This document shows positions 36,946 through 46,081 of a DNA stretch of 64,000 nucleotides, piece by piece. This DNA is from Campylobacter concisus ATCC 51562 (lineage in GTDB: Bacteria; Campylobacterota; Campylobacteria; Campylobacterales; Campylobacteraceae). The notes beneath the pieces were generated by a model, which saw only the letters and a list, made by a program, of their open reading frames with translations, had not been told where the DNA came from and ran no database searches. How positions within the stretch are numbered: the stretch's first letter is position 1; every line of letters begins with the position of its first letter. The DNA lies in assembly GCF_000466745.1 (NCBI RefSeq), contig NZ_ANNI01000003.1, positions 372,001-436,000 on the forward strand. Direction: 5' to 3'. A program made the translations under genes and the position numbers.

Positions 36946-37248
36946 ATGAAAAAGATCGTGTTTTTAATTCTTGGTCTTGCTGCATTCGCATTTGGCGCTG
37001 ACGGCGAGATGATTAGATCATATTCAGTTATCGCTGGTGGTATTGGCCTTGGCCTTGCAGCCCTTGGTGGCGCTATTGGTATGGGCAATACAGCTGCTGC
37101 GACTATCAGTGGAACAGCTAGAAACCCAGGTGTTGGTAGCAAACTTATGACTACAATGTTTATCGCTCTTGCGATGATTGAAGCACAAGTTATCTACGCA
37201 CTTGTTATTACACTTATCGTTCTTTACGCAAACCCAATGCTTGGCTAA
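36946..37248 (+). CDS. atpE: ATP synthase F0 subunit c
   Basis: 100 residues, two transmembrane helices forming the rotor ring subunit. The essential carboxylate is Glu in 'ALAMIEAQVIYALVI' (about residue 80), and the polar loop is 'GTARNPGVGSKLM'. An extra N-terminal hydrophobic stretch 'MKKIVFLILGLAAFAFGAD' looks like a cleavable signal peptide, as in other epsilonproteobacterial c subunits. It stands alone, away from the main atp operon, of which only the end of atpC is seen at 63950. AAAGGAG precedes the ATG. Confidence 0.95.
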   Translation: MKKIVFLILGLAAFAFGADGEMIRSYSVIAGGIGLGLAALGGAIGMGNTAAATISGTARNPGVGSKLMTTMFIALAMIEAQVIYALVITLIVLYANPMLG

Positions 37249-37265
37249 GCGTAAAGCTTAAATTT

Positions 37266-37285
37266 AGCCCCTCTTTGGGGCTTTT
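37266..37285 (+). terminator. Rho-independent terminator after atpE
   Basis: AGCCCC / GGGGCT stem with loop TCTTT, followed by TTTTACTCTTTTT, between atpE and the tRNA gene. Confidence 0.9.
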
Positions 37286-37294
37286 ACTCTTTTT

Positions 37295-37379
37295 GCGATC
37301 ATGGTGGAATTGGTAGACACGCTATCTTGAGGGGGTAGTGCCGCTAGGTGTGCGAGTTCGAGTCTCGCTGATCGCACCA
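37295..37379 (+). tRNA. tRNA-Leu (anticodon GAG)
   Basis: 85 nt with encoded CCA. Acceptor GCGATCA pairs with TGATCGC, discriminator A. The anticodon arm is CTATC-TTGAGGG-GGTAG with GAG at 37329-37331, reading CUC and CUU. A long variable arm (about TGCCGCTAGGTGT) makes it class II, and the T arm has GTTCGAGTC. No promoter is obvious between the atpE terminator and the gene, so read-through may contribute. Confidence 0.96.
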
Positions 37380-37433
37380 TCTAATCTTACACTTCAAAAT
37401 CCAAAATCTTACAAAATTTAAAAAGGGGAATTT

Positions 37434-38297
37434 ATGCTAGATAAAAAACGTGCTTTAAAACAGCTACAAAATGAAGCAGATGATACCGCTATCTATACGT
37501 TACTTGAAGCTAGTGAAAAAAATGAAGAAAATAAAAAAATACTTCGTAAATTAATCACTGAAGAAAAACGACACTATGCTTTTTGCCAAAAGATAACAGG
37601 TGAGAGTAGAACTGCAAATTTATTCAAAGTTATCTTCTATACGATACTCGTTAAAATTTTTGGAACCTCTTTTACTTTAAAATTTATGGAGTCACGCGAA
37701 GAAGACGCAGAGCAATTTTATCTTGGTATCGTTGATGAGTATCCTGAGGCTAGAGATATTTATGACGAAGAAGTAAATCATGAAAACAATTTAATCTCTA
37801 TGCTAAAAGATACAAAACTAGTCAATGCCGGTGGTATTGTTCTTGGTATGAATGACGCATTAGTTGAGCTAACTGGTACGCTAAGTGGCATCGCTCTAGC
37901 TTTTTCAAATACAAAATCAGTTGGTGCGACAGGTCTTATCATGGGCATTGCAGCTGCTCTTTCCATGGCTGGCTCAGCATATCTTGAGTCAAAAGAAAAT
38001 CCAAGTGACGAGATCAAGCCGCTTACCTATTCGCTCTATACAGGCGGTTCGTACATCATAACAACGGCGTTTTTGATACTTCCATTTTTTATTTTTTCAA
38101 GCAGTCTTTACGCTGTTTTGTCGATGTTTTTCTTTGCGCTAGTTGCCATCATCACTTACAACTTTTACATAAGCGTGGCAAAAGAGCTTAAATTTTTGCC
38201 AAGAGTGGTTGAAATGTGTGTGATAACTTTTGGTGTTGCGATCATTTCATTTGGCATTGGCTTTTTAGTTAAGCACTATTTTGGTCTAGATATTTAA
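37434..38297 (+). CDS. Ferritin-like/VIT1 family Fe/Mn transporter
   Basis: 287 residues in two parts. The N-terminal half (about 1-135) is a rubrerythrin/erythrin-like four-helix domain with two E-x-x-H metal motifs: 'EEKRH' (E44, H47) and 'EEVNHE' (about 113-118), plus E14 and an acidic 'EEDAEQFY'. The C-terminal half is a CCC1/VIT1 transporter with about five membrane helices, including 'GMNDALVELTGTLSGIALA'. This fusion (MbfA type) is known to export iron under excess or peroxide stress in other bacteria. AAAAAGGGG lies before the ATG. Its stop codon overlaps that of convergent ribD. Confidence 0.88.
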   Translation: MLDKKRALKQLQNEADDTAIYTLLEASEKNEENKKILRKLITEEKRHYAFCQKITGESRTANLFKVIFYTILVKIFGTSFTLKFMESREEDAEQFYLGIVDEYPEARDIYDEEVNHENNLISMLKDTKLVNAGGIVLGMNDALVELTGTLSGIALAFSNTKSVGATGLIMGIAAALSMAGSAYLESKENPSDEIKPLTYSLYTGGSYIITTAFLILPFFIFSSSLYAVLSMFFFALVAIITYNFYISVAKELKFLPRVVEMCVITFGVAIISFGIGFLVKHYFGLDI

Positions 38298-39355
38298 TCC
38301 AAAATTTCATACCAAGTGTAGCTATCGTTTCCAAAATTCCCACTAAATAGTGGCTTTAAATTTAGATCAAGGCTCAAGCTTTTACCATCCTTAAAATTTG
38401 AGCTTTGATAGATAAGTAGCCATTTTACGTTTGATAGCTTGCCATCTTTTGCAAGTTTTAAAAACTCACCAGCACCTTCAAACATACTAAGTCCTTTTAA
38501 GCTAAGCTTTTTTTGAATACCAACTTTGCGCCCTGGCACGCTAAAAAGCGGTATCGTCTTATCAAATTTATCACTTCTTGAGTAGATTATGACATCTGGA
38601 TTTTTGCCGCCGCTTACTAGCCTGCTATCAAGCCTTGGGCGATCAACTCGCACTGTATTGCCGCCGATTATTAGTGTATCTATGATGCTTCTTAGTTTAT
38701 GGACGTGCGTGCGGCTAAGCTCATTTGTGATGATGCCACCACTTGCTACGCCATTTTTACTAATTGCGATTTTTAAAAAGCTAAAGCCACCATTTTGATA
38801 TGCCAAAAATGGCTCAAGAAGCTTATCACAGCGCTCTTTTAAAATGCCAAATTTAACTTTCACACCAGCGATTTGAAGTAAATTTCCACCGCCACTTGCT
38901 ATTTTATTTTCATCATGGCTGCCAATTATGACCTCACTAAAGCCAAGCTCTTTTAGTAAATTTGCACAAGGTGGCGTTTTGCCATGATGCGAGCAAGGCT
39001 CAAGAGTGACGTAAGCTTTTGCATTTTTTAGTAAATTTGAGTGATTTTTTAGTATAAATTCATAGGTAAATTTTGGCTCCAAAAGGTCGAATTCGCCCTC
39101 TTTTATATTAGAGCTAAATTTATCGTTATACGCTTTTATAAAATCATCTTTAAATTTTTCACTTTTTTTGCAAAGCGCAAAGAGTATCGCCGTTGGCTCA
39201 GCATGCAAATATCCAGCCTTTTCATGAGCCTTGCAAGATAAAATTTGACCATTTTTATCAAGAATAAGGCATCCAACAGCTGGATTTGGGTAGGTCAGGA
39301 TCTGAAATTTCCAAGCCTCACTTAAAGCAAGATCCATGTAAAATTCTTCATTCAT
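38294..39355 (-). CDS. ribD: Bifunctional riboflavin biosynthesis deaminase/reductase
   Basis: 353 residues. The N-terminal deaminase has the zinc site 'HAEPTAI' (about 50-56; usual form HAExxAI) and 'LEPCSHHGKTPPCANLL' (about 117-133). An insertion of some 45 residues between them (about 62-105) is longer than usual. The C-terminal reductase domain has 'KIAISKNGVASGG' and 'DTLIIGGNTVRVDRPRLDSR'. The two steps convert the pyrimidine made by GTP cyclohydrolase II. It follows the fhs terminator, so it may need its own promoter, which I cannot place. Confidence 0.9.
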   Translation of the reverse strand: MNEEFYMDLALSEAWKFQILTYPNPAVGCLILDKNGQILSCKAHEKAGYLHAEPTAILFALCKKSEKFKDDFIKAYNDKFSSNIKEGEFDLLEPKFTYEFILKNHSNLLKNAKAYVTLEPCSHHGKTPPCANLLKELGFSEVIIGSHDENKIASGGGNLLQIAGVKVKFGILKERCDKLLEPFLAYQNGGFSFLKIAISKNGVASGGIITNELSRTHVHKLRSIIDTLIIGGNTVRVDRPRLDSRLVSGGKNPDVIIYSRSDKFDKTIPLFSVPGRKVGIQKKLSLKGLSMFEGAGEFLKLAKDGKLSNVKWLLIYQSSNFKDGKSLSLDLNLKPLFSGNFGNDSYTWYEILD

Positions 39356-39370
39356 CCGAGCCTCTTAAAC

Positions 39371-39402
39371 AAAAACACACTAGCAAGTGCCGGTGTGTTT
39401 TT
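39371..39402 (-). terminator. Terminator between fhs and ribD
   Basis: AAAAACACAC / GTGTGTTTTT form a 10-bp stem with a 12-nt loop, and on the minus strand the stem runs on into TTTTTGTTT. It lies 8 nt behind the fhs stop; the T-rich arms also allow action on the plus strand. Confidence 0.75.
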
Positions 39403-39409
39403 TATAAAT

Positions 39410-41059
39410 TTACGATAAGCCGTCGATCTTACCGTTGGCATCTATCCTCATATTTACTGCAGCTGGCACTTTTGGAAGTCCTGGCATCAGCATGATCTTA
39501 CCGCAAACCGCGACGATAAAACCAGCCCCGGTTCTAATATCAAGGTCTTTTACGCTGAATGTAAAGCCCTTTGCTCTACCCAAAAGCTTCGCATCGTCGC
39601 TAAATGAATACTGAGTTTTTGCGATACAAACTGGCAAATGGCTCAAATTTAGCTCTTTTATCATCTCAATCTTTTTAAGAGCAGCTTCTTCAAAGACAAC
39701 CTCACAAGCTCCATAAATTTCCTTAGCGACCTTTTCTATTTTAGTTTTCGTATCGTCACTCATCTCGTATGTAAAATTTATCTTGCTTGGCTTGTCGCAC
39801 GCTTTTAAAACTAGCTCGGCAAGCTCAATCGCGCCTTTGCCACCTTTTAAGAAATTCTCACAAACTGCCACTTCTACGCCAAGCTCACGGCAGTACTCTT
39901 TTACGAAATTTATCTCTTCATCGGTGTCAAAGCCGAATTTATTAAGCGCCACAACTACGTTTTGTTCGAATTTACCTTTTAAATTTTCAATATGCCCGCC
40001 AAGGTTTTCGATACCTTTTTTAAGAGCGTTCATATCTGGTTTTGTAATCTCATCTTTATTTGCTTCGCCATTATATTTTAGCGATCTGATCGTACTTACA
40101 AGTACCACAGCGCTTGGCCTAATATCAGCAACCCTGCATTTTATATCTAAAAATTTCTCCGCACCAAGCTCAGAGCCAAAGCCAGCTTCAGTGATGACGT
40201 AGTCAGCTAAATTTAGAGCTGTTTTTGTTGCGATGACTGAGTTGCAGCCGTGCGCGATGTTTGCAAATGGACCACCATGCACGAGCGTAGGTGTGTGCTC
40301 AAGCGTTTGAAATAAATTTGGCTTGATCGCGTCTTTTAAAAGTATACAAACAGCGTCTTGACAGCCTAGATCACGCACGTAGATAGGCTTTTTATCGCTA
40401 TCGTAGGCAACCATGATATTTGCCACGCGCTCTTTTAGATCTGATAAGCTCGTAGCTAAACAAAGTACAGCCATGATCTCGCTTGCTGCAGTGATGTTAA
40501 AGCCATCTTCTCTTGGCACGCCATCCGTTCTACCGCCCTGACCCACAGTGATAAATCTAAGCGCGCGGTCGTTCATATCCATACAGCGCTTCCATAAAGT
40601 TTTCTCTATTTTTAGTGGGTTTTCTTGATAGAGGCTATTGTCTATCATCGCCGAGATAAGGTTATTTGCTGATGTTATCGCGTGAAAATCTCCAGTGAAG
40701 TGTAAATTTAGATCCTCCATCGGTGCAAGCTGTGAGTAGCCGCCACCTGCTGCTCCACCCTTTATGCCAAAAACTGGCCCCAAAGATGGCTCACGAAGTG
40801 CTAGGCAAACCTTTTTATTAAGCGAATTTAGTGCGTCGGCTAGACCGATAGACATAGTCGTTTTGCCCTCACCGTATGGGGTTGGATTAGTCGCAGTAAC
40901 CAAGATAAGCTTTGAGTTTGATGGCTCAAGCCTTGGAGAAATTTTAGCCTTATATTTGCCATAAAGTTCAAGCTCGTCTTCGCCTAAACCTAGTCTTGCG
41001 GCAACTTTACTAATGTGTTCTAGTTTTGTTTGATGAGTTATCTCGATGTCGCTTAGCAT
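39410..41059 (-). CDS. fhs: Formate--tetrahydrofolate ligase
   Basis: 549 residues, full length. It makes 10-formyl-THF from formate, THF and ATP. The P-loop is 'TPYGEGKTTMSIGLADAL' (about 58-75), and the family motifs 'GIKGGAAGGGYSQ' and 'GQGGRTDGVPREDGFNITAASE' are present. It starts directly behind the rimP stop (no gap), so it ends the infB-rbfA-rimP run. Campylobacter often uses formate as electron donor, and this enzyme links formate to purine and fMet-tRNA synthesis. Confidence 0.95.
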   Translation of the reverse strand: MLSDIEITHQTKLEHISKVAARLGLGEDELELYGKYKAKISPRLEPSNSKLILVTATNPTPYGEGKTTMSIGLADALNSLNKKVCLALREPSLGPVFGIKGGAAGGGYSQLAPMEDLNLHFTGDFHAITSANNLISAMIDNSLYQENPLKIEKTLWKRCMDMNDRALRFITVGQGGRTDGVPREDGFNITAASEIMAVLCLATSLSDLKERVANIMVAYDSDKKPIYVRDLGCQDAVCILLKDAIKPNLFQTLEHTPTLVHGGPFANIAHGCNSVIATKTALNLADYVITEAGFGSELGAEKFLDIKCRVADIRPSAVVLVSTIRSLKYNGEANKDEITKPDMNALKKGIENLGGHIENLKGKFEQNVVVALNKFGFDTDEEINFVKEYCRELGVEVAVCENFLKGGKGAIELAELVLKACDKPSKINFTYEMSDDTKTKIEKVAKEIYGACEVVFEEAALKKIEMIKELNLSHLPVCIAKTQYSFSDDAKLLGRAKGFTFSVKDLDIRTGAGFIVAVCGKIMLMPGLPKVPAAVNMRIDANGKIDGLS

Positions 41060-41476
41060 TTACCACTCCAAATATGTTTTTGCTTTTTTTATCTCACTGA
41101 TGTTGATCTCAAAAATTCCCTCTTCGTTTTCTACTGCGATGCTCTCTTCGTCCGCTTTTACAAGCCTTCCAGCAAATTTTTCAGCCTCTGTTTGAACTTT
41201 TACAAGCTCGCCAACGCTCGCTTTAAAATGAGATGGCTTACTAAGCTTTCTCTCAAGGCCAGGTGAGCTAACTTCGAGGTTATAATCCCCGCTAACTGGC
41301 GGTGTCACGTCAAAAATAGGCGAGAGCAATCGACTCACTTTTTCACAGTCGTCAAGGCTCACTCCGCCATTTTTCGTGATATAAACTCTAAAAATAGCCT
41401 TACCATTTTCATTTGCGATCTCGCTGTCGTAAAGCTCTACACCGCATTCGCGTACTAGTTTGTCTAAATTATCCAT
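41060..41476 (-). CDS. rimP: Ribosome maturation factor RimP
   Basis: 138 residues, two domains: an N-terminal alpha/beta domain with 'LYDSEIANENGKAIFRVYI' and 'GVSLDDCEKVSRLLSPIFD', 'YNLEVSSPGLERKLSKP' and a C-terminal Sm-like barrel. It helps assemble the 30S subunit. The start overlaps the rbfA stop by 8 nt. The order infB-rbfA-rimP is the reverse of the rimP-nusA-infB order of most bacteria and is the one I recall from C. jejuni. Confidence 0.92.
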   Translation of the reverse strand: MDNLDKLVRECGVELYDSEIANENGKAIFRVYITKNGGVSLDDCEKVSRLLSPIFDVTPPVSGDYNLEVSSPGLERKLSKPSHFKASVGELVKVQTEAEKFAGRLVKADEESIAVENEEGIFEINISEIKKAKTYLEW

Positions 41477-41834
41477 TTTTGTTTAAATCCTTTGAAATTT
41501 TATCAAACAACTTATCCATATGGTTTTGATACTCTAATCTATCGTCAAATTTAAAGTGAAAATTTGGGCATCTATACCAGCCCTCAGCCGCCATGCAGTG
41601 GTTTTGCAAATGCCTACAAACTCGCTTTAAATGTCCCAAAATATACTCTTGTTCACGCTCATCAAAAGCCATCTTATCAAGATAAACAAAGGCGTCGTAT
41701 CTGCCCTTTTTACACTCGACATCAGTGACACAAAGCCCCTTTAAAATACTATCTTCAAGAGTAGCTAAAGCCTCTGGGATGAGCTCTTTTAGCACACTCT
41801 CTGTTCTCATACGCTTTATCTCGTTAGCGTTCAT
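41469..41834 (-). CDS. rbfA: Ribosome-binding factor A
   Basis: 121 residues, KH-like fold. The start '[23 protein letters not shown]' and '[19 protein letters not shown]' fit RbfA, which binds immature 30S subunits and is important in the cold. The C-terminus is Asp/Lys-rich. The start overlaps the infB stop by 4 nt. Confidence 0.9.
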   Translation of the reverse strand: MNANEIKRMRTESVLKELIPEALATLEDSILKGLCVTDVECKKGRYDAFVYLDKMAFDEREQEYILGHLKRVCRHLQNHCMAAEGWYRCPNFHFKFDDRLEYQNHMDKLFDKISKDLNKNG

Positions 41835-44479
41835 AGAGTAGCTTTCTCCTTGACTTCTTTGAAGCTTTCGATATAGTCATTTTCTCTAATATCGTTGAAA
41901 TTTTCGATACCAACGCCACATTCATAACCTTTAGCAACCTCTTTGACGTCATCTTTGAAGCGTTTTAATGAGCTTACTAAGCCCTCATAAACGACCACGC
42001 CTTCTCTAATAAGGCGAATTTTTGCTCCTCTGTTTATCGTTCCCTCAGTGACAATACATCCAGCGATAGCACCAACTTTTGGCACATGGATCACTTGGCG
42101 AACCTGAGCTTGACCAAGCTGCTCTTCTCTGATGATTGGTGACATTAGTCCACCTAAAATCGCCTTCACGTCGTCGATTAGATTATAAATAACGTTGTAA
42201 GTTTTAATCTCAACGCCGCTCTCTTTTGCCTTTTCTTTTATCTCGCCAGTTGGTCTTATGTTAAAACCAAGGATTATACAGTCTTCGCTCGCACTAGCAA
42301 GTGCCACGTCGCTTTGTGTGATGCCGCCAACACCAGAGTGGATGACATTTACTCTGATCTCATCATTTGCTAGTTTTTCTAGGCTTGCTTTTAGCGCTTC
42401 AAGTGAACCACCAACATCAGCTTTGATAATGACTGGAAGCGTCTTTAACTCACCCTCAGCGATCTTAGCACTAAGCTCGTCAATACTAACTTTCGTGCTC
42501 TTACTAAGCTCTTTTTGGCGGATATATTCAGCCTTTTTCTGCGCGTATTCACGAGCCTCTTTATCAGTTTTTACGCCTATTAGCGTCTCGCCTGCCTCTG
42601 CTATCTCGCTAAGACCTACTATCACACCGCATTCGCCTGGTTTTATATCTTGCAAAGGCTTACCTTGGTCATTAAGCAAGCTTCTTATCTTTCCATATGC
42701 AACACCAGCTACGACAGTATCTCCAACATGAAGCGTACCATTTTCAACGATGATAGTAGCTACTGGACCACGACCTTTTTGAAGTGAGCTCTCGATAACA
42801 GTTGCTTTTGCGTTTGCCTTTGGATTTGCTTTTAGTTCTAAAAGCTCAGCTTGTAAAAGCACGATCTCTAAAAGATCATCTATACCCATGCCTGTTTTTG
42901 CAGAGATTGGCACAAATTCATACTTTCCGCCCCACTCTGTTGGCATGATATCAAGCTCAGCAAGACCAGTCTTTACCAGGTCAGGATTTGCTGACTCTTT
43001 ATCCATTTTGTTTATAGCGATGATTATCGGTACGCCTGCGGCTTTTGCGTGGCTGACCGCCTCTTTTGTTTGTGGTTTTACGCCATCATCTGCTGCAACT
43101 ACGATGATAACTATGTCAGTCACGCCAGCGCCTCTTGCACGCATAGCAGTAAACGCTTCGTGACCTGGAGTGTCGATAAATGTGATATTTTTGCCGTTTT
43201 TATTTACCATATAAGCACCAACATGCTGAGTGATACCACCAGCCTCTCCTGCTGCTACACGTGATTTTCTTATGTAATCAAGCAATGAAGTTTTACCATG
43301 ATCAACGTGGCCCATGATGGTTATGACTGGTGCTCTTGGCTGGAGATTTTCATCGTCTTTTATCTCTTCCTCATAGGCTGCTACGTAGTCAAATTCTTTT
43401 TGATCATCGATGATATTAACCTCTACATTAAACTCATCAGCTAAAATTTCTATTGCATCTTCATCCAAAAAGTCATTCTTTGTTGTCATCATACCAAGCA
43501 TGAAAAGCTTACCAATAATCTCACTTGGCTGCTTATTTAGCTTTTCAGCAAATTCATAAACACGAATTTCTTTTGGAATATTTATAGATGTCACAGCTTC
43601 ATTGTTTTGTTTATTTTCAGGCTTTTTGTGTTTTTTTCTAGCTCTTCTTTGAATGCCGCCTTCGCCAAATGAATTTATCGTATTGTTGACCGTAGTTCTC
43701 ATAACATTTGGCTGTTTTGTCTTTTGAGCTGGTGCTGGTGTTGGGGTTTTAAAACTAAAATCAGGAAGAACAACTACATCTTCATCTTCTAACACGATAT
43801 CACCAAAGTCACTTCCGCCAAGTAGGTCCATCTTCTGAGTACTATCTTTTTTACTTGCAACAACTACTTTTTTATCTTTTTTCTTTTTCTTAGCTAAATT
43901 TTCATCATTTGCTGAAAACATACTTTTAAAATCGCTTATATTAGCTATGCTTGGTTCAGGCTTTTTCTCTTCTTTTGTAGCAATTGGCGCTTCATAATCT
44001 TTTTTCTTTTTTACTATCACAAGGCCACGTCTTTTTTGAGTCACATCGGCCAAGCTCTCTTTTGGTCTTGGAGCTTCGACTTGTTTTTGCTCTACTTTGA
44101 TTTCTTCTTTTTTAGGCTCAATTTTTTGTTTTTCTTCTAAAATTTGTGCCTCTTTCTTAGGCTCAGCTTTTACCGACTTTGACTCAGTTTTAGTAGTAGC
44201 TTTTTTAGGTTCACTCTTTTGCTTTTCTTCTTTTTTTACTGACTCTTTTTCTACTTCTTTTTTAGACTCTTTTTTTGGTTTAGGTTCACTCTTTTTCTTT
44301 TTAAATTTATCTGGTATCACGCCAGTTTGAACATATTCATATATAGCTTCGGCCTCTTCAAGGCTAACTGCATTTGAGTGAGTTTTGACTTTTAATCCTA
44401 ACTCTTGAGCTTTTTCTACTATCTCTTTACTTGGATAGCCAAGCTCGTTTGCGATCTCTGAAATCCTAACATTGCTCAT
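41831..44479 (-). CDS. infB: Translation initiation factor IF-2
   Basis: 882 residues. The N-terminus has an IF2N domain (about 1-50), then a long Lys/Glu-rich low-complexity stretch (about 60-290) with many KKE/EPKK repeats, a second IF2N region (about 300-350), and the GTPase core: G1 '[12 protein letters not shown]', G3 'DTPGHEAF', G4 'NKMDKE', followed by domains II, III and IV. It brings fMet-tRNA to the P site. It overlaps the YlxR gene upstream by 14 nt and rbfA downstream by 4 nt. Confidence 0.96.
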   Translation of the reverse strand: MSNVRISEIANELGYPSKEIVEKAQELGLKVKTHSNAVSLEEAEAIYEYVQTGVIPDKFKKKKSEPKPKKESKKEVEKESVKKEEKQKSEPKKATTKTESKSVKAEPKKEAQILEEKQKIEPKKEEIKVEQKQVEAPRPKESLADVTQKRRGLVIVKKKKDYEAPIATKEEKKPEPSIANISDFKSMFSANDENLAKKKKKDKKVVVASKKDSTQKMDLLGGSDFGDIVLEDEDVVVLPDFSFKTPTPAPAQKTKQPNVMRTTVNNTINSFGEGGIQRRARKKHKKPENKQNNEAVTSINIPKEIRVYEFAEKLNKQPSEIIGKLFMLGMMTTKNDFLDEDAIEILADEFNVEVNIIDDQKEFDYVAAYEEEIKDDENLQPRAPVITIMGHVDHGKTSLLDYIRKSRVAAGEAGGITQHVGAYMVNKNGKNITFIDTPGHEAFTAMRARGAGVTDIVIIVVAADDGVKPQTKEAVSHAKAAGVPIIIAINKMDKESANPDLVKTGLAELDIMPTEWGGKYEFVPISAKTGMGIDDLLEIVLLQAELLELKANPKANAKATVIESSLQKGRGPVATIIVENGTLHVGDTVVAGVAYGKIRSLLNDQGKPLQDIKPGECGVIVGLSEIAEAGETLIGVKTDKEAREYAQKKAEYIRQKELSKSTKVSIDELSAKIAEGELKTLPVIIKADVGGSLEALKASLEKLANDEIRVNVIHSGVGGITQSDVALASASEDCIILGFNIRPTGEIKEKAKESGVEIKTYNVIYNLIDDVKAILGGLMSPIIREEQLGQAQVRQVIHVPKVGAIAGCIVTEGTINRGAKIRLIREGVVVYEGLVSSLKRFKDDVKEVAKGYECGVGIENFNDIRENDYIESFKEVKEKATL

Positions 44480-44720
44480 TTAAGAGTATCTCCTTTAACT
44501 TCGGTGCATCACAAATAAAAGCACCTTTAGTTTGTTTATCAATTATTTTTTTTAAAATTTTTATATCTTTTTGTATACATTTGTCGCACAGATAAAAGCT
44601 ACGACCATTTCCTTTGCCATGCTCTAAATTTTTACCTACCAAGCGGTATCTTTTTAGCAAGTTCTGAGAAATTTTAATTTTACAAGCGACACATGTCCTT
44701 ACAGGATTATTTTTGTTCAT
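44466..44720 (-). CDS. YlxR family (DUF448) RNA-binding protein
   Basis: 84 residues. The family start '[24 protein letters not shown]' and '[16 protein letters not shown]' (CxxC pairs) fit YlxR, a small basic protein found next to infB in many bacteria and linked to RNA binding or to RNase P. It ends 14 nt inside infB and lies 21 nt behind thrB. Confidence 0.88.
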   Translation of the reverse strand: MNKNNPVRTCVACKIKISQNLLKRYRLVGKNLEHGKGNGRSFYLCDKCIQKDIKILKKIIDKQTKGAFICDAPKLKEILLNEQC

Positions 44721-44741
44721 TATATCTTTTTAAACTTGTTT

Positions 44742-45626
44742 TTAGCTTTGCGTAATTTCGTATCCATCGTTATCAAATGAAAAAACCTCAACCCTAAAAT
44801 CACTAAATTTACTCTTTAAAATATCTTGTAAATTTTTAGCATCATCTTTGTAAGCGATGTTTAAAAAGCTTGAGCCTGAGCCTGAAAGCGTGCTCATTAA
44901 AGCACCATTTTCATAAGCTACTTTTCTAACTTCAAAAAGCTCTTCTAAAGCGTGCATTCTACGCTCTTCATGCATCAAATCTTTGCTTGCTATTTTTAAA
45001 AGATCATACTTTTTTTCATAAAAACAAGATGTTAAAAAAGCAGCATGAGATAAGTTATTTACGCATTCTTTCATCGAATAGTTCTTTGGTAAAATTTGTC
45101 TTGACGAGGATGTACTCATTGGTTTATTTGGAATGACAACTACTGCTTTTATCTCATCGCTTAAACTTATTTTATTTGCGTAAACATTGCCATTTTTTAC
45201 GATCGCGCTGATAAATCCACCGTGAACTGCTGGCGAGATATTATCAGGATGGGTTTCATAGATGATAGCTTTATTTAAAACTGTTTCTTTACTTGCCTTA
45301 AAGCCAGCCATTTCGTACGCTGAAGCAATGGCTCCAACGATAACAGCGGAGCTACTGCCAAGTCCCCTTGAAAATGGGATATTATTTTCAAAAACGACTC
45401 TAAAATTTTCATTTTTACCAGTTAGCTCAAAAAAAATTTCATTAAAAATGCTTAAGAATATATTATTTCTCTTTAAATTTATACTTCCACTGCCTTCGCC
45501 GTTTATCGATACTGAGCTAAATTTTGCTGGCTCGATTTTCACGCTATTAAAAAGCTTCAGACTAAGCCCCAAAGCATCGAAACCAGGACCCAAATTTGCA
45601 CTTGTTGCAGGGACTAAGATATTCAA
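44742..45626 (-). CDS. thrB: Homoserine kinase
   Basis: 294 residues, GHMP kinase. The ATP-binding motif is 'PFSRGLGSSSAVIVGAIAS' (about 83-101), and the N-terminal 'VPATSANLGPGFDALGLSL' and C-terminal 'STLSGSGSSFLNIAY' are typical. It phosphorylates homoserine on the way to threonine, and threonine is also a substrate for t6A synthesis, in which the upstream neighbour tsaB takes part; a functional link is inference. The start is 8 nt behind the tsaB stop. Confidence 0.94.
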   Translation of the reverse strand: MNILVPATSANLGPGFDALGLSLKLFNSVKIEPAKFSSVSINGEGSGSINLKRNNIFLSIFNEIFFELTGKNENFRVVFENNIPFSRGLGSSSAVIVGAIASAYEMAGFKASKETVLNKAIIYETHPDNISPAVHGGFISAIVKNGNVYANKISLSDEIKAVVVIPNKPMSTSSSRQILPKNYSMKECVNNLSHAAFLTSCFYEKKYDLLKIASKDLMHEERRMHALEELFEVRKVAYENGALMSTLSGSGSSFLNIAYKDDAKNLQDILKSKFSDFRVEVFSFDNDGYEITQS

Positions 45627-45634
45627 AATTTCTC

Positions 45635-46081
45635 CTAAACTGCTTGGATGATATAATCTGGTAGTGTATCTGAATTTAGTTTTAATTCATCTAAATTTAA
45701 AGGCAAACTAAATCCTACTGGCCCTACTTTTTCAAGTGAAATTTCGCCATCTTTTAAAACAAAGCTTAAATTTTTATTTGCTCTGATCGCTTGGCTGCCA
45801 TTTAAGCTAAAGCCGCTAACCGCATAAAATTCGCAACCCTTTGCTAAAGAGAAAGTCTTTAAGATGACATAGGCCACCTTTAGCCCCATAAAGCTTCCTG
45901 GCGTATTTGCATAGATAATTTTTGTGATATTAAATTTAGAGGATAAATTTTCTAAGATTTTTATCAAAGCTTCACTGATATGTTCATCAGTCGTAATTTC
46001 ATCAAATTTTACGCCATCTTTATATACTCCAACTAAAAGCGGAGTAGATAAAGAGACAACTAAAATTTCAATATTTTCTAT
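45635..46081 (-). CDS. tsaB: TsaB-like t6A synthesis subunit, apparent ATA start
   Basis: Short TsaB (148 residues on this reading). The core 'IIYANTPGSFMGLKVAYVILKTFSL' matches the GPGSFTGLR motif of the TsaD/TsaB ASKHA fold. The TsaB N-terminus, 'EILVVSLSTPLLVGVYKDG', is encoded upstream of the first ATG at 45967, so that ATG cannot be the true start. The frame is open to a TGA about 30 nt further up, yet has no ATG, GTG or TTG there. ATA at 46081 overlaps the lpxC stop as ATAG and lies about 7 nt behind AAAAGG, the normal place for a coupled start. ATT codons nearby are alternatives. TsaB pairs with TsaD and TsaE in tRNA threonylcarbamoylation. Confidence 0.75.
   Translation of the reverse strand: MENIEILVVSLSTPLLVGVYKDGVKFDEITTDEHISEALIKILENLSSKFNITKIIYANTPGSFMGLKVAYVILKTFSLAKGCEFYAVSGFSLNGSQAIRANKNLSFVLKDGEISLEKVGPVGFSLPLNLDELKLNSDTLPDYIIQAV

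Noticed and set aside
45635..45967. tsaB starting at the first ATG (110 residues)
   Set aside because: It would remove the first beta strands of the ASKHA fold, which are coded in frame just upstream next to a ribosome binding site.
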